In this document: piece by piece, positions 1-8,857 of the stretch
Position numbering within the stretch: position 1 is the first letter of the stretch
Layout: each line of letters opens with the position of its first letter
Source: Arthrobacter crystallopoietes
GTDB taxonomy: Bacteria; Actinomycetota; Actinomycetes; Actinomycetales; Micrococcaceae
Assembly: GCF_017603825.1 (NCBI RefSeq)
Contig: NZ_CP072014.1
Coordinates: 2,914,001 to 2,978,000 of the forward strand
Length of the DNA: 64,000 nt
Direction of reading: 5' to 3'
Translations under genes and position numbers: made by a program
Notes under the pieces: generated by a model
What the model saw: the letters and a program-made list of their open reading frames with translations, nothing else
Databases searched by the model: none
Told to the model about the DNA's origin: nothing

Positions 1-591
1 GCGGACTTCTACGCCTCGCTGCGGACGCAGTCCGCGTTGGAGAAGGCGGAGGTCGCCGTCGTTCTTCTGGCGGTGGACGAGGTGCTCAGCGAGCAGGACG
101 TACGCATCCTGCAGCTGGCCATCGACTCAGGCCGGGCCTTGGTGCTGGCGTTCAACAAATGGGATTTGCTCGACGACGAACGACGACGCTACCTGGAACG
201 CGAAATCGAGCAGGACCTGGCCCACGTAGACTGGGCGCCGCGCGTCAATATCTCCGCCAAGACCGGATGGCACAAGGACCGCTTGGTGCCAGCCCTCGAC
301 ACGGCCCTGGAATCGTGGGACAGGCGCATCCCTACCGGACGGCTCAATGCGTTCCTCGGCGAGCTGGTGGCCGCCCACCCGCACCCTGTGCGCGGCGGCA
401 AGCAACCCCGGATCCTCTTCGGTACCCAGGCATCGAGCCGCCCGCCGAAGTTTGTGCTGTTCACCACTGGGTTCCTGGATCCCGGATACCGCCGCTTCAT
501 CACCCGCCGCCTGCGCGAGACGTTTGGCTTCGAAGGCACGCCCATCGACGTCGCCATGCGTGTGCGCGAAAAGCGCAGCCGCCAGCGTTAA
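1..591 (+). CDS. der: Ribosome biogenesis GTPase Der (EngA), C-terminal part
   Basis: The reading frame is open from the first base of the window, so the 5' end lies outside it and 196 residues are visible. Der is a two-GTPase-domain protein that assists 50S ribosomal subunit assembly. The visible part is the end of the second G domain, with the NKWD base-recognition motif ([10 protein letters not shown]) and the SAK motif ([11 protein letters not shown]), followed by the KH-like C-terminal domain ending in basic residues. This order is typical of Der. The missing start prevents any statement about the first G domain or the promoter. Confidence 0.95.
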   Translation, partial: ADFYASLRTQSALEKAEVAVVLLAVDEVLSEQDVRILQLAIDSGRALVLAFNKWDLLDDERRRYLEREIEQDLAHVDWAPRVNISAKTGWHKDRLVPALDTALESWDRRIPTGRLNAFLGELVAAHPHPVRGGKQPRILFGTQASSRPPKFVLFTTGFLDPGYRRFITRRLRETFGFEGTPIDVAMRVREKRSRQR

Positions 592-679
592 GTAACGCGG
601 GGCACGGGTGGTAATCGCCGGCCAAAATATGCTGTAAGGTATTTGAGGTAGTTCAGCCGGGCAGGCCCCGGCAGGACAA

Positions 680-753
<74 letters not shown>

Positions 754-761
754 CAGCAGGT

Positions 762-798
762 AAAAGTCCCGGTGATCGTTGATCACCGGGACTTTTTT
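762..798 (+). terminator. Rho-independent terminator of tRNA-Pro
   Basis: A 16-bp perfect stem (762-777 pairs with 781-796) with a 3-base loop ends in a run of T. It lies 9 bases after the tRNA. Confidence 0.92.
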
Positions 799-957
799 CA
801 TGCGTGCGCAGGCTCGCGTGGTGAGCGGCGGTGCGTGCCGACATGTGTCGCCGCTGGCTGTCGGAGGGTGAATTTCTGTGCCTATACTTTCAGCTGTGGC
901 CCGTTGCCGTCGGCAACACCGGCCCAGAAGATCCAGCGGCGCAAGAGAGGCATTTAC

Positions 958-1344
958 ATGAGCAACGTTCCAGCAGACCTTCACTACACCGCCGAACACG
1001 AGTGGGTGACCGCTGCAGGCACCGAGGGAGTTGTCCGTATCGGCATCACGGACTTTGCCCAGGACGCACTCGGCGACGTCGTCTACGTGCAGATTCCGGA
1101 AACCGGAACCACCATCACCGCCAACGACGTTGTGGGCGAGGTCGAATCCACTAAGAGCGTCAGCGACATTTACGCACCGGTCACCGGTGAAGTAGTGGCA
1201 TCCAATGATGCGCTGGAATCGGATCCGGCTCTGATCAACTCAGATCCCTATGGTGAAGGTTGGCTGATGGAAATACGGCTCGCTGATGCTTCGGCAACCG
1301 AATCACTGCTCAGTGCTTCGGAGTACGAACAGCAGGTAGGCTAG
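958..1344 (+). CDS. gcvH: Glycine cleavage system H protein
   Basis: A 128-residue lipoyl carrier of the glycine cleavage complex. It shuttles the aminomethyl group from the P protein to the T protein. The lipoylation site is Lys66 in the context VESTKSVSD, and the N-terminus (LHYTAEHEWV) is typical of GcvH. The ATG at 958 follows a GAGAGG ribosome binding site. An in-frame upstream extension lacks family similarity and was rejected. gcvT and gcvP are not in the window. The gene begins a block in the same order as M. tuberculosis Rv1826-Rv1830. lipA at the other end of the window makes the cofactor this protein carries. Confidence 0.95.
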   Translation: MSNVPADLHYTAEHEWVTAAGTEGVVRIGITDFAQDALGDVVYVQIPETGTTITANDVVGEVESTKSVSDIYAPVTGEVVASNDALESDPALINSDPYGEGWLMEIRLADASATESLLSASEYEQQVG

Positions 1345-1370
1345 AGCTACCGGTACCGTAGTTTTTTGAA

Positions 1371-1407
1371 CGGTCAACCGGTCACCGACCGGTTGACCGC
1401 TATTTTT
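1371..1407 (+). terminator. Terminator after gcvH
   Basis: A 12-bp perfect stem (1371-1382 with 1388-1399) with loop CACCG is followed by TATTTTTG. It lies between gcvH and garA, so garA may be expressed separately or by readthrough. Confidence 0.8.
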
Positions 1408-1425
1408 GCAGGGGAGGACGATTTA

Positions 1426-1908
1426 ATGGTGGGCGAAGAGCACAACGCAAGAGGCACCAGACATGACCATGGTGCTTCGGAGGCTTCAGCCGAGACCACT
1501 TCCATCAGCCTGCCCCCGCAGGCAAAGACTTACCTGCCGAAACCGCAGCTGACCACGGAAGAGGAAGCCGCGGTATTGGCGCTGCCGGCGGGGTCGGCCC
1601 TGCTGATCGCTCATAGCGGACCCAACCATGGCGCCCGCTTCCTGCTCGATCAAGACGTGACGACCGCCGGCCGGCACCCGGAAGCGGACATCTTTCTCGA
1701 CGACGTGACCGTATCCCGCAAGCATGTCGAGTTCCGCCGCACCGGCGAAGGATTCACCGTGGTGGACTCCGGCAGCCTGAACGGCACATACGTCAACAAC
1801 GACCGCGTCGACAGCTTGGCGCTGCGGACCGGTGACGAGGTGCAGATCGGAAAGTTCCGGTTGACCTACTACGCCGGCAGCGGGGCCGCTGGGAAGGGCC
1901 AGGCCTAG
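1426..1908 (+). CDS. garA: FHA-domain regulator, GarA/OdhI family
   Basis: A 160-residue protein with an N-terminal ETTS motif (residues 23-26, Thr24/Thr25) and one FHA domain (about residues 58-150: GRHPEAD, SRKH, SLNGTYV). In mycobacteria and corynebacteria the homologues GarA/OdhI inhibit 2-oxoglutarate dehydrogenase and switch glutamate dehydrogenase/GOGAT activity. Phosphorylation of the ETTS threonines by Ser/Thr kinases makes the FHA domain bind its own tail and releases the enzymes. The ATG at 1426 was chosen because GGGGAGGA lies 7 bases upstream. The canonical motif is ETTSVF; here it is ETTSIS. PknG is not in this window, but a PknL-type kinase is (16165-18219). Confidence 0.93.
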   Translation: MVGEEHNARGTRHDHGASEASAETTSISLPPQAKTYLPKPQLTTEEEAAVLALPAGSALLIAHSGPNHGARFLLDQDVTTAGRHPEADIFLDDVTVSRKHVEFRRTGEGFTVVDSGSLNGTYVNNDRVDSLALRTGDEVQIGKFRLTYYAGSGAAGKGQA

Positions 1909-1911
1909 GCG

Positions 1912-2661
1912 GTGCCCGCATCCCAACCTATACGGCGTCCGCTCGGCACCGGCAGGGACACGTTCCGTAGCAGCGTCCTCAACATCGGGGAAGTGCTGCA
2001 GGAACTGAATGCGGAATTTCCGCAGATCAGCGCCTCCAAAATAAGGTTCCTGGAAGAAAAGGGCCTCATTTCCCCGCAACGGACGCCGGCGGGATACCGC
2101 AAGTACACGAGCCAGGATGTGGAGCGTCTTCGTTTCGTGCTGGCTTTGCAGCGGGACCAGTACCTCCCGCTCAAGGTCATCAAGGACTACGTTGACGCGA
2201 TCGACCGGGGGGAGCGGCCCGAGGCCCTGCCTGGCGGCATGTCGCTGACCCCGCGCATGGTTTCCGGCCAGCTGGCCGAAGAGCTCAACGGGCGGGCGCG
2301 GTCCCTGACTCTGGCGGAGCTGCGTGATGCGGCCGGTGCTTCGACGGCATTGGTCCAGGAGCTTGTCAGCTTCGGACTTATCCAGGCCGCGGATTCCCGC
2401 TTTGACGAGCACGCCCTTAAAGTTGTCAAGGCCTGCGTACAACTCGAGGCCCACGGTATAGAGCCGCGGCACCTGAGGCCCTTTCGGACTGCCGCGGACC
2501 GGGAACTCGGTCTCGTGGAGCGTGCCGTGGCTCCCATCTCGTCACGGCGGGATGTGGCCTCAAAAGCACGGGCGGCCGAAACCGCCAAGGAAATCAGCGA
2601 TCTTTGCCTGAACCTGCACAGCGCCTTGGTCAATGGACATATCGCGCGAATGGACCGCTGA
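1912..2661 (+). CDS. ftsR: MerR-family cell division regulator FtsR (Rv1828-like)
   Basis: A 249-residue protein with an N-terminal MerR winged helix-turn-helix (about residues 22-100: SKIRFLEEKGL, then GYRKY) and a C-terminal dimerisation/effector region. It matches the Rv1828/FtsR family. In Corynebacterium glutamicum FtsR activates ftsZ. The GTG start lies 3 bases after the garA stop, so the genes are translationally close. No strong ribosome binding site is visible and the exact start is uncertain. A candidate operator lies upstream of ftsZ at 38998-39018. Confidence 0.88.
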   Translation: MPASQPIRRPLGTGRDTFRSSVLNIGEVLQELNAEFPQISASKIRFLEEKGLISPQRTPAGYRKYTSQDVERLRFVLALQRDQYLPLKVIKDYVDAIDRGERPEALPGGMSLTPRMVSGQLAEELNGRARSLTLAELRDAAGASTALVQELVSFGLIQAADSRFDEHALKVVKACVQLEAHGIEPRHLRPFRTAADRELGLVERAVAPISSRRDVASKARAAETAKEISDLCLNLHSALVNGHIARMDR

Positions 2662-2672
2662 TCGGAGGAGCC

Positions 2673-3179
2673 ATGCTCGAAGTCGAGGTTGTCGGGGTGC
2701 GGATTGAACTACCCTCCAATCAGCCGCTGGTCCTGCTCAAGGAAACCGAGGGCGAACGACACATCCCGATCTGGATCGGGGCGCCCGAGGCCAGCGCAAT
2801 AGCTTTTGCCCAGCAGGGCATCAAGCCCCCGCGCCCCATGACGCACGATCTGCTATGCAGTGTTGTCCGGGAGCTCGACCGGACGATCACCGAGGTGCGG
2901 CTTGTCTCCGTTCAGGACACCGTCTTCTACGCGGAATTAGTGTTCGACGGCGGCCAAACAGTCAGCTCAAGGGCATCGGACGCGATCGCTGTGGCTCTGC
3001 GGGTTCCCTGCCCGATCTACTGCGCGGAAGAAGTCATGGAGGAAGCCGGGGTGCAGATTGCCGAGGCTTCCGAGGAGGAAGAAGGCGAAGCCGGACCCGC
3101 CGAGGAAAATGCTGAATCGCAGTTGCGCGAGTTCCGCGAGTTTCTGGCCGATGTCGAGCCGGAGGACTTCGAGAAATAG
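2673..3179 (+). CDS. Bifunctional nuclease family protein (DUF151)
   Basis: A 168-residue protein of the BFN/DUF151 family, the homologue of M. tuberculosis Rv1829. The core (residues 1-125) contains PIWIGAPEASAIAF and DAIAVALR, both characteristic of the family. The C-terminal 40 residues are very acidic. Nuclease activity has been described for some distant members; the role here is not known. The start at 2673 has a strong site GGAGGAG 2 bases before it. The gene lies 11 bases after ftsR and between two MerR genes, an arrangement kept in mycobacteria. Confidence 0.9.
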   Translation: MLEVEVVGVRIELPSNQPLVLLKETEGERHIPIWIGAPEASAIAFAQQGIKPPRPMTHDLLCSVVRELDRTITEVRLVSVQDTVFYAELVFDGGQTVSSRASDAIAVALRVPCPIYCAEEVMEEAGVQIAEASEEEEGEAGPAEENAESQLREFREFLADVEPEDFEK

Positions 3180-3398
3180 TGCCGGGCGTGCCACGGCAGG
3201 ACGCGGGATTGCGCGATTCCGGCCGACACGCCGAATTCTAAAAGCCAACGTCTTTGACCCAAGCGCCCGGCCGTTCTAACGTCGAAGCATACAGTTCCCA
3301 TTGCATGGCCGGATAACACAGGGCAGACTTAGAGCAAACCCTGAGAGTGTCGGCGGTGCCGACTTCCCCCTAGGGAACTTTCGACAAGGAGGGTTCAC
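3180..3398. other. Intergenic region upstream of the second MerR gene
   Basis: 219 bases without a credible reading frame. It holds a perfect inverted repeat GTCGGC-GGT-GCCGAC at 3349-3363, 36 bases before the GTG of the next gene, and the ribosome binding site AAGGAGGG just before that start. The repeat could be an operator. No clear -35/-10 pair was recognised. Confidence 0.5.
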
Positions 3399-3989
3399 GT
3401 GAGTCCTAAAGGTGATGCGGGCGAGTTGTCGCACGCCGTAACGCCGGGTGCCGCGATTCCCGCTAGTGCACAGGGTTTGCTGTTCACCGAGGACCTGCCG
3501 GTTCTGGATGAAGACGCCGGCTACCGTGGCCCAACGGCCTGTAAAGCCGCAGGAATCACTTACCGGCAGCTGGACTATTGGGCCCGTACCGGCTTGGTGG
3601 AGCCTGCAGTACGCGGGGCTTCGGGCTCCGGTTCGCAGCGGCTCTATAGCTTCCGGGACATTCTGGTCCTGAAGGTAGTCAAGCGTCTGCTGGACACCGG
3701 AGTTTCTCTGCAGCAGATCCGTACCGCCGTGGAACACCTGCGGGAGCGCGGCGTGGAAGACCTGGCCCAGATCACGTTGATGAGTGACGGTGCTAGCGTG
3801 TACGAATGCACCTCTGCGGACGAGGTCATAGATCTGGTGCAGGGCGGCCAGGGTGTGTTCGGCATAGCGGTCGGACGTGTGTGGCGCGAAGTCGAAGGCA
3901 GCCTTGCCGCACTGCCCAGCGAACACGTTGCAGAACAGGATTTCCCCGAGGATGAACTGAGCCGGCGCCGGGTCCGCAAGATCAGTTAG
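3399..3989 (+). CDS. MerR-family regulator, Rv1830 (ResR/McdR) type
   Basis: A 196-residue protein with a MerR DNA-binding domain (about residues 40-115: ITYRQLDYWARTGLVEP, SGSQRLYSFRDILVLK) and a shorter C-terminal part containing YECTSADEVIDLVQGGQGVF. Both blocks are near identical to the mycobacterial Rv1830 group, which controls growth and division genes and affects recovery after antibiotic exposure. The GTG start follows the strong site AAGGAGGG. A bidirectional terminator lies after the gene. Confidence 0.9.
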   Translation: MSPKGDAGELSHAVTPGAAIPASAQGLLFTEDLPVLDEDAGYRGPTACKAAGITYRQLDYWARTGLVEPAVRGASGSGSQRLYSFRDILVLKVVKRLLDTGVSLQQIRTAVEHLRERGVEDLAQITLMSDGASVYECTSADEVIDLVQGGQGVFGIAVGRVWREVEGSLAALPSEHVAEQDFPEDELSRRRVRKIS

Positions 3990-4036
3990 CACTGACAAGC
4001 CCGGCGGCACGCACACCGCGTACGCACAAGACTAAT

Positions 4037-4070
4037 AAGGAAGGGCACCCCTGCGGGTGCCCTTCCTTCG
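4037..4070. terminator. Bidirectional terminator between converging genes
   Basis: A 14-bp perfect stem (4037-4050 with 4055-4068) with loop CTGC and T/A-rich arms. It separates the MerR gene (+) from the parA-like gene (-). Confidence 0.88.
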
Positions 4071-4089
4071 TGTCTGCGGGAGGGGCCGG

Positions 4090-4929
4090 TCAGCTGGGAG
4101 TCCGGCGCAGTACGCGGTTGCGCATGCGGCCGGAGTCCGTCAGGTTCTTCAGCAGTTCGTCGAAGAGGCCCGCGGCCTGACGCGCTGATTCCCCAGGCCA
4201 ATGGTGGATGGCGTGAGCGGCACCCTGGATCTGCTGCCAGTTAGCCTGCTCGGCAATGGTGGGAGCCAGCAGCAGCTCACCGAACATGGATTTCATCTCG
4301 GCCAGGCGGAACGTGTGTTCATTTGAACCGGAGCGTACGCGGTTGGCGACCACTCCCGCCGTCGTGAGATTCGGCGCGTATTCGTCGCGGAATAATTCAA
4401 TGGCCCGCATAGTGCGTTCCGTTCCGGCAACGGAAAAGAGGCTCGGTTCGGCAACCAGCAGCACGCGGTTGCTTGCCGTCCATGCCATGCGGGTGAGGCC
4501 ATTGAGGGAGGGCGGGCAGTCAATGAGTACCAGCGAGTACCCTTCAACCCGGGAGAGGACCGTGGAGAGCCGGCGCAGGTCCCGGCGGCCGAGGTCAGGC
4601 CGGTCATAAATCCCGGTGAATGCAGAGCCGACGGCGACGTCGAGAATCCGCCGGCCCACAGAATGCTGCCCGTTGGCTGCAGCGGTGGCGACCCAGCCGC
4701 TGGGTGCAACGTTCGCCGCTAGATCCGCCCGGCGCGCGTTTTTCAGCAGGCGGCCTATATCCGTCTGGCGCGAAGGCCGGACGCCGAGACCCGTGGTCGC
4801 GTCTGCGTGCGGATCCAGATCTACGACCAGTGTGGGAATTCCTGCCGCCAGTGCCGCGGATGCCAGGCCCAAAGTAACTGACGTTTTTCCGACGCCGCCC
4901 TTGAGACTACTGATGCTCACTACTTGCAC
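4090..4929 (-). CDS. ParA/Soj-like ATPase
   Basis: A 279-residue deviant Walker ATPase. Residues 8-17 (SLKGGVGKTS) form the Walker A motif with the signature lysine of the ParA/MinD group, VVDLDPHAD is the A' region, and LVLIDCPPSL is Walker B. There is no parB next to it, so it is probably an orphan ParA with a role in chromosome or protein positioning rather than the main chromosomal partition pair. The GTG start has no Shine-Dalgarno sequence. It is divergent from pyc across a 306-base gap. Confidence 0.85.
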   Translation of the reverse strand: MQVVSISSLKGGVGKTSVTLGLASAALAAGIPTLVVDLDPHADATTGLGVRPSRQTDIGRLLKNARRADLAANVAPSGWVATAAANGQHSVGRRILDVAVGSAFTGIYDRPDLGRRDLRRLSTVLSRVEGYSLVLIDCPPSLNGLTRMAWTASNRVLLVAEPSLFSVAGTERTMRAIELFRDEYAPNLTTAGVVANRVRSGSNEHTFRLAEMKSMFGELLLAPTIAEQANWQQIQGAAHAIHHWPGESARQAAGLFDELLKNLTDSGRMRNRVLRRTPS

Positions 4930-5235
4930 GTGTTAAACCAATACCTAACATGTCTTGTCATGACGGCTGCCCGCTGCTGGTGAACCAGTCGGGACCGGCC
5001 GAGAACCAAAAATCCCTCCACCATCATATGGTGCCTGCCCGTCGATAAGGGATTCCGGCACCTGTCCCGCCTGTCGGCTCCGCCGGAGGTGGTCCGGGTC
5101 CACCCGGATACCGCTATCATTACGTTCCAAGTGGGTGCATTTCGTGATGTGCGCAACACTTACTTGCCACGCGCAATAGCAGTACTTGAGACTTGCACCA
5201 CAACCCCCGACCGATCGCAATGACGCAGGAGCGAC
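4930..5235. other. Divergent promoter region between the parA-like gene and pyc
   Basis: 306 bases with no gene. Two short perfect inverted repeats are visible: CACCAT-CAT-ATGGTG at 5019-5033 and TCCGGGT-CC-ACCCGGA at 5093-5108. A possible -10 for pyc (TATCAT) lies at 5115-5120 without a good -35. The repeats may be operators; no regulator can be assigned from sequence. Confidence 0.5.
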
Positions 5236-8200
5236 ATGTTCTCAAAAATCCTGGTGGCCAACCGTGGTGAAATCGCCATCCGTGCCTTCCGCGCCGCCTA
5301 CGAGTTGGGCGCAAAGACTGTGGCGGTTTTCCCTCACGAGGACCGGAATTCGATCCACCGCCAGAAGGCCGATGAGGCATATCTGATCGGCCAGCAAGGA
5401 CACCCGGTACGGGCATACCTCGACGTCAACGAGATTATCCGTGTTGCTAAGGAATCGGGTTGCGACGCGATCTACCCCGGCTACGGCTTCCTGTCCGAGA
5501 ACCCGGATCTGGCCCGTGCAGCCGCCGGCGCTGGAATCACCTTTGTCGGCCCGCAGGCCGATGTCCTCGAGCTTGCCGGCCACAAGGTTCACGCTCTGGA
5601 CGCTGCCCGCAAGGCCGGGATTCCGGTGTTGAAATCCTCTGCTCCGTCCGCTGACAAGGATCAACTGCTGGCAGCGGCCGATGAAATCGGATTCCCCATT
5701 TTCGTTAAGGCCGTTGCCGGCGGTGGCGGCCGTGGCATGCGGCGTGTCGACACCCGTGAGGCACTGCCGGAGGCCCTCTCGGCCGCCATGCGCGAGGCCG
5801 ACACGGCCTTCGGCGATCCGACGATGTTCCTGGAACAGGCCGTGCTGCGACCTCGGCACATTGAAGTACAGATCCTCGCCGACGGCGAAGGCAACGTCAT
5901 GCACCTGTTCGAGCGGGATTGCTCGCTGCAGCGCAGGCACCAGAAGGTTGTGGAGATTGCTCCTGCGCCGAACCTGGACGAGAACATCCGCCAGGCTCTC
6001 TACCGGGATGCGGTGAAGTTCGCGAAGGCGCTGAACTACACCAATGCAGGTACGGTCGAGTTCCTCGTGGACACGGTGGGCGAGCGCGCTGGTCAGCATG
6101 TGTTCATCGAAATGAACCCGCGGATCCAGGTTGAGCACACCGTTACAGAAGAAATCACGGACGTGGACCTGGTCCAGGCACAGCTGCGCATTGCCTCCGG
6201 TGAGACGCTCGCTGACATCGGTCTAAGCCAGGATACGGTGGCGATCAAGGGCGCTGCACTGCAGTCCCGTATCACCACGGAAGATCCCTCGAACGGCTTC
6301 AGGCCCGACGTCGGAAAAATCACCGGCTACCGCTCTGCGGGCGGCGCCGGTGTACGGCTCGACGGCGGTACCGTTTATGCGGGTGCCGAAATCAGCCCCC
6401 ACTTCGACTCCATGCTGGTCAAGCTGACTTGCCGCGGCCGTGACTACGCCACGGCTGTCGCCCGCGCGCGCCGGGCGCTGGCGGAGTTCCGCATTCGCGG
6501 TGTTTCCACGAACATTCCGTTCCTCCAGGCCGTCCTCGATGATCCGGAGTTCGTCGCCGGGAATGTCGCGACCTCCTTTATCGACGAACGTCCGGAGTTG
6601 CTCCAAGCGCGCGTCTCCGCCGACCGCGGAACGAAGCTGCTGACCTGGCTGGCTGATGTGACAGTCAACCAGCCCAATGGTGCGCTGACGGCTAAGACCG
6701 CACCGGTGGATAAGCTGCCCCAGATCGCCCGCGAAGCGCTCGAATCCACGGCCGCCCTGCCGGTGATCCCGGCGAAGGGAACCCGGCAGTCGCTCCAAGA
6801 ACTCGGACCGGAGAAGTTCGCTGCGGCCCTGCGCGCGCAGCAAGCTGTCGCCGTCACCGACACCACCTTCCGCGACGCCCACCAGTCGCTGCTGGCTACC
6901 CGCGTGCGTACCCGGGACCTGGTCTCGGCCGGTCCGGCAATCTCCACGCTGACCCCAGAGCTGTTCTCCGTGGAGGCCTGGGGCGGTGCGACGTACGATG
7001 TGGCGCTGCGCTTCTTGGGCGAGGACCCGTGGGAACGGCTGGCCGCCCTGCGTAAAGCTATTCCGAACATCTGCCTGCAGATGCTGCTGCGGGGACGCAA
7101 CACCGTCGGCTACACGCCCTATCCGGAGGAAGTCACCGCTGCCTTCGTGAGGGAAGCAGCAGCAACCGGCATCGACATTTTCCGGATCTTCGACGCCCTG
7201 AACGATGTCTCGCAAATGGAACCGGCCATCCGCGCGGTACGCGAGACGGGGACAGCCGTGGCTGAGGTGGCCCTCTGCTACACCGGAGACCTGATGGACC
7301 CCGCGGAGGACCTCTACACACTCGACTACTACCTGGACCTTGCCCAGCGCATCGTCGACGCCGGCGCGCACATCCTCGCCATCAAGGACATGGCCGGACT
7401 GTTGCGTCCTGCGGCAGCCAAGAAATTGGTGACGGCACTGCGCGAGCGTTTCGATCTGCCTGTCCACCTGCACACGCACGATACAGCGGGCGGCCAACTG
7501 GCGACCCTGCTCGCGGCCGTGGAAGCGGGCGTGGATGCCGTCGACGTTGCCAGCGCAGCCATGGCCGGCACCACCAGCCAGCCCTCGGCCTCCGCACTGG
7601 TCGCCGCCCTGGCGAACACCGAGCGAGACACCGGTCTGGACCTTGCGGCCGTAGGCTCGCTTGAACCGTACTGGGAAGCGGTCCGACGCGTATACGCCCC
7701 CTTCGAGTCCGGGCTGCCCGGCCCCACGGGGCGGGTTTACCAGCACGAGATTCCGGGCGGACAGCTTTCCAATCTGCGCCAGCAGGCCATCGCGCTTGGA
7801 CTGGGTGAGCAGTTCGAAGACATTGAGGACATGTACTCGGCGGCGGACCGTATCCTCGGTCGCCTGGTCAAGGTCACGCCGTCTTCGAAGGTCGTCGGTG
7901 ACCTGGCTCTCCAGCTTGTGGGTTCCGGGGTCGACCCGGCCGATTTTGCCGAGAATCCGCAGAGCTACGACATACCGGACTCTGTTATTGGGTTCCTCTC
8001 CGGCGAGCTCGGCGATCCTCCCGGCGGCTGGCCGGAACCGTTCCGCACCAAGGCACTGCAGGGCCGGAAGATCAAGGTCCGCGACGTCGAACTCAGTGCC
8101 GAGGACTCGGCCGCGCTCCAAGCCGATTCCGCGACCCGGCGCAGTACTTTGAACCGGCTGCTCTTCGCCGGTCCCGCAAAGGACTTCGAAACGACCCGCG

Positions 8201-8661
8201 AAACATACGGTGACGTATCTGTGCTCGATACCCGCGACTACCTCTACGGACTGCAGCGCGGCACCGAGCACGTTATCGAACTTGAGAAGGGCGTGCGCCT
8301 CATCGCGACGCTCGGTGCAATTTCCGAGCCGGATGAGAAGGGCATGCGAACGGTTCACTGCACGCTCAATGGCCAGCAGCGCAACGTGGCTGTGCGGGAC
8401 CGAAGCGTTGAATCCCAGGCAAAGGTTGCCGAGAAGGCGGATCCGAACGTTCCGGGCCAGGTTGCCGCGCCCTTCGCCGGTGCCGTCACGGTGACAGCCA
8501 AGGTGGGCGACGCAATCGCGGTGGGCGACACCATTGCCACCATTGAAGCCATGAAGATGGAAGCAGGCATCACCAGCCCCGTTGCCGGAACGGTGAAGCG
8601 GTTGGCGATCTCCTCCGTAGAGCAGGTTCAAGGCGGTGACCTGCTGCTCGTCATTGAGTAG
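5236..8661 (+). CDS. pyc: Pyruvate carboxylase
   Basis: A 1141-residue biotin enzyme that makes oxaloacetate from pyruvate, bicarbonate and ATP to refill the TCA cycle. Domains run in the standard order: biotin carboxylase (KILVANRGEIAIRAF at the start, GGGGRGMR glycine loop, EMNPRIQVEHTVTEE), carboxyltransferase (from about residue 545: TTFRDAHQSLLATR) and the biotinyl domain with IEAMKMEAG. The biotinylated lysine is Lys1107. The length is normal for a single-chain pyruvate carboxylase. The ATG has the site AGGAG 4 bases upstream. A hairpin terminator follows. Confidence 0.97.
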   Translation: MFSKILVANRGEIAIRAFRAAYELGAKTVAVFPHEDRNSIHRQKADEAYLIGQQGHPVRAYLDVNEIIRVAKESGCDAIYPGYGFLSENPDLARAAAGAGITFVGPQADVLELAGHKVHALDAARKAGIPVLKSSAPSADKDQLLAAADEIGFPIFVKAVAGGGGRGMRRVDTREALPEALSAAMREADTAFGDPTMFLEQAVLRPRHIEVQILADGEGNVMHLFERDCSLQRRHQKVVEIAPAPNLDENIRQALYRDAVKFAKALNYTNAGTVEFLVDTVGERAGQHVFIEMNPRIQVEHTVTEEITDVDLVQAQLRIASGETLADIGLSQDTVAIKGAALQSRITTEDPSNGFRPDVGKITGYRSAGGAGVRLDGGTVYAGAEISPHFDSMLVKLTCRGRDYATAVARARRALAEFRIRGVSTNIPFLQAVLDDPEFVAGNVATSFIDERPELLQARVSADRGTKLLTWLADVTVNQPNGALTAKTAPVDKLPQIAREALESTAALPVIPAKGTRQSLQELGPEKFAAALRAQQAVAVTDTTFRDAHQSLLATRVRTRDLVSAGPAISTLTPELFSVEAWGGATYDVALRFLGEDPWERLAALRKAIPNICLQMLLRGRNTVGYTPYPEEVTAAFVREAAATGIDIFRIFDALNDVSQMEPAIRAVRETGTAVAEVALCYTGDLMDPAEDLYTLDYYLDLAQRIVDAGAHILAIKDMAGLLRPAAAKKLVTALRERFDLPVHLHTHDTAGGQLATLLAAVEAGVDAVDVASAAMAGTTSQPSASALVAALANTERDTGLDLAAVGSLEPYWEAVRRVYAPFESGLPGPTGRVYQHEIPGGQLSNLRQQAIALGLGEQFEDIEDMYSAADRILGRLVKVTPSSKVVGDLALQLVGSGVDPADFAENPQSYDIPDSVIGFLSGELGDPPGGWPEPFRTKALQGRKIKVRDVELSAEDSAALQADSATRRSTLNRLLFAGPAKDFETTRETYGDVSVLDTRDYLYGLQRGTEHVIELEKGVRLIATLGAISEPDEKGMRTVHCTLNGQQRNVAVRDRSVESQAKVAEKADPNVPGQVAAPFAGAVTVTAKVGDAIAVGDTIATIEAMKMEAGITSPVAGTVKRLAISSVEQVQGGDLLLVIE

Positions 8662-8699
8662 TGGCTGATACGTAGGTTCTGTTGTTAAGCGGCAGTAGT

Positions 8700-8749
8700 G
8701 AGCGGCTCCCGGATGTTTGGTTTTCGGGGGCCGCTCTTTGCCGGTCCGG
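8700..8749 (+). terminator. Terminator after pyc
   Basis: A 12-bp stem with a single G-U pair (8700-8711 with 8735-8746), followed by TTTG. Confidence 0.75.
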
Positions 8750-8840
8750 CGGAGCCGGCGCACGGGACTTCCCGGCGGTAGTGGCCGGCTGGACGGGCCG
8801 GGAGCCGGTGCCACTTACGGAGCCCACCATATATGTCGTC

Positions 8841-8857
8841 TAAAATGGTTGTCCGTG
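8841..8857 (+). promoter_or_regulatory. -10 element and leaderless start of mtr
   Basis: TAAAAT at 8841-8846 lies 8 bases before the GTG start at 8855, and no Shine-Dalgarno sequence is present. Transcription would begin at or next to the start codon. Confidence 0.6.

Noticed and set aside
1486-2472. Long minus-strand frame of 328 codons opposite garA and ftsR
   Set aside because: It is the shadow of two well-supported plus-strand genes; no family similarity and no ribosome site.
6223-8814. 863-codon minus-strand frame opposite pyc
   Set aside because: Antisense shadow caused by GC-rich codon bias; pyc is complete with all domains on the other strand.
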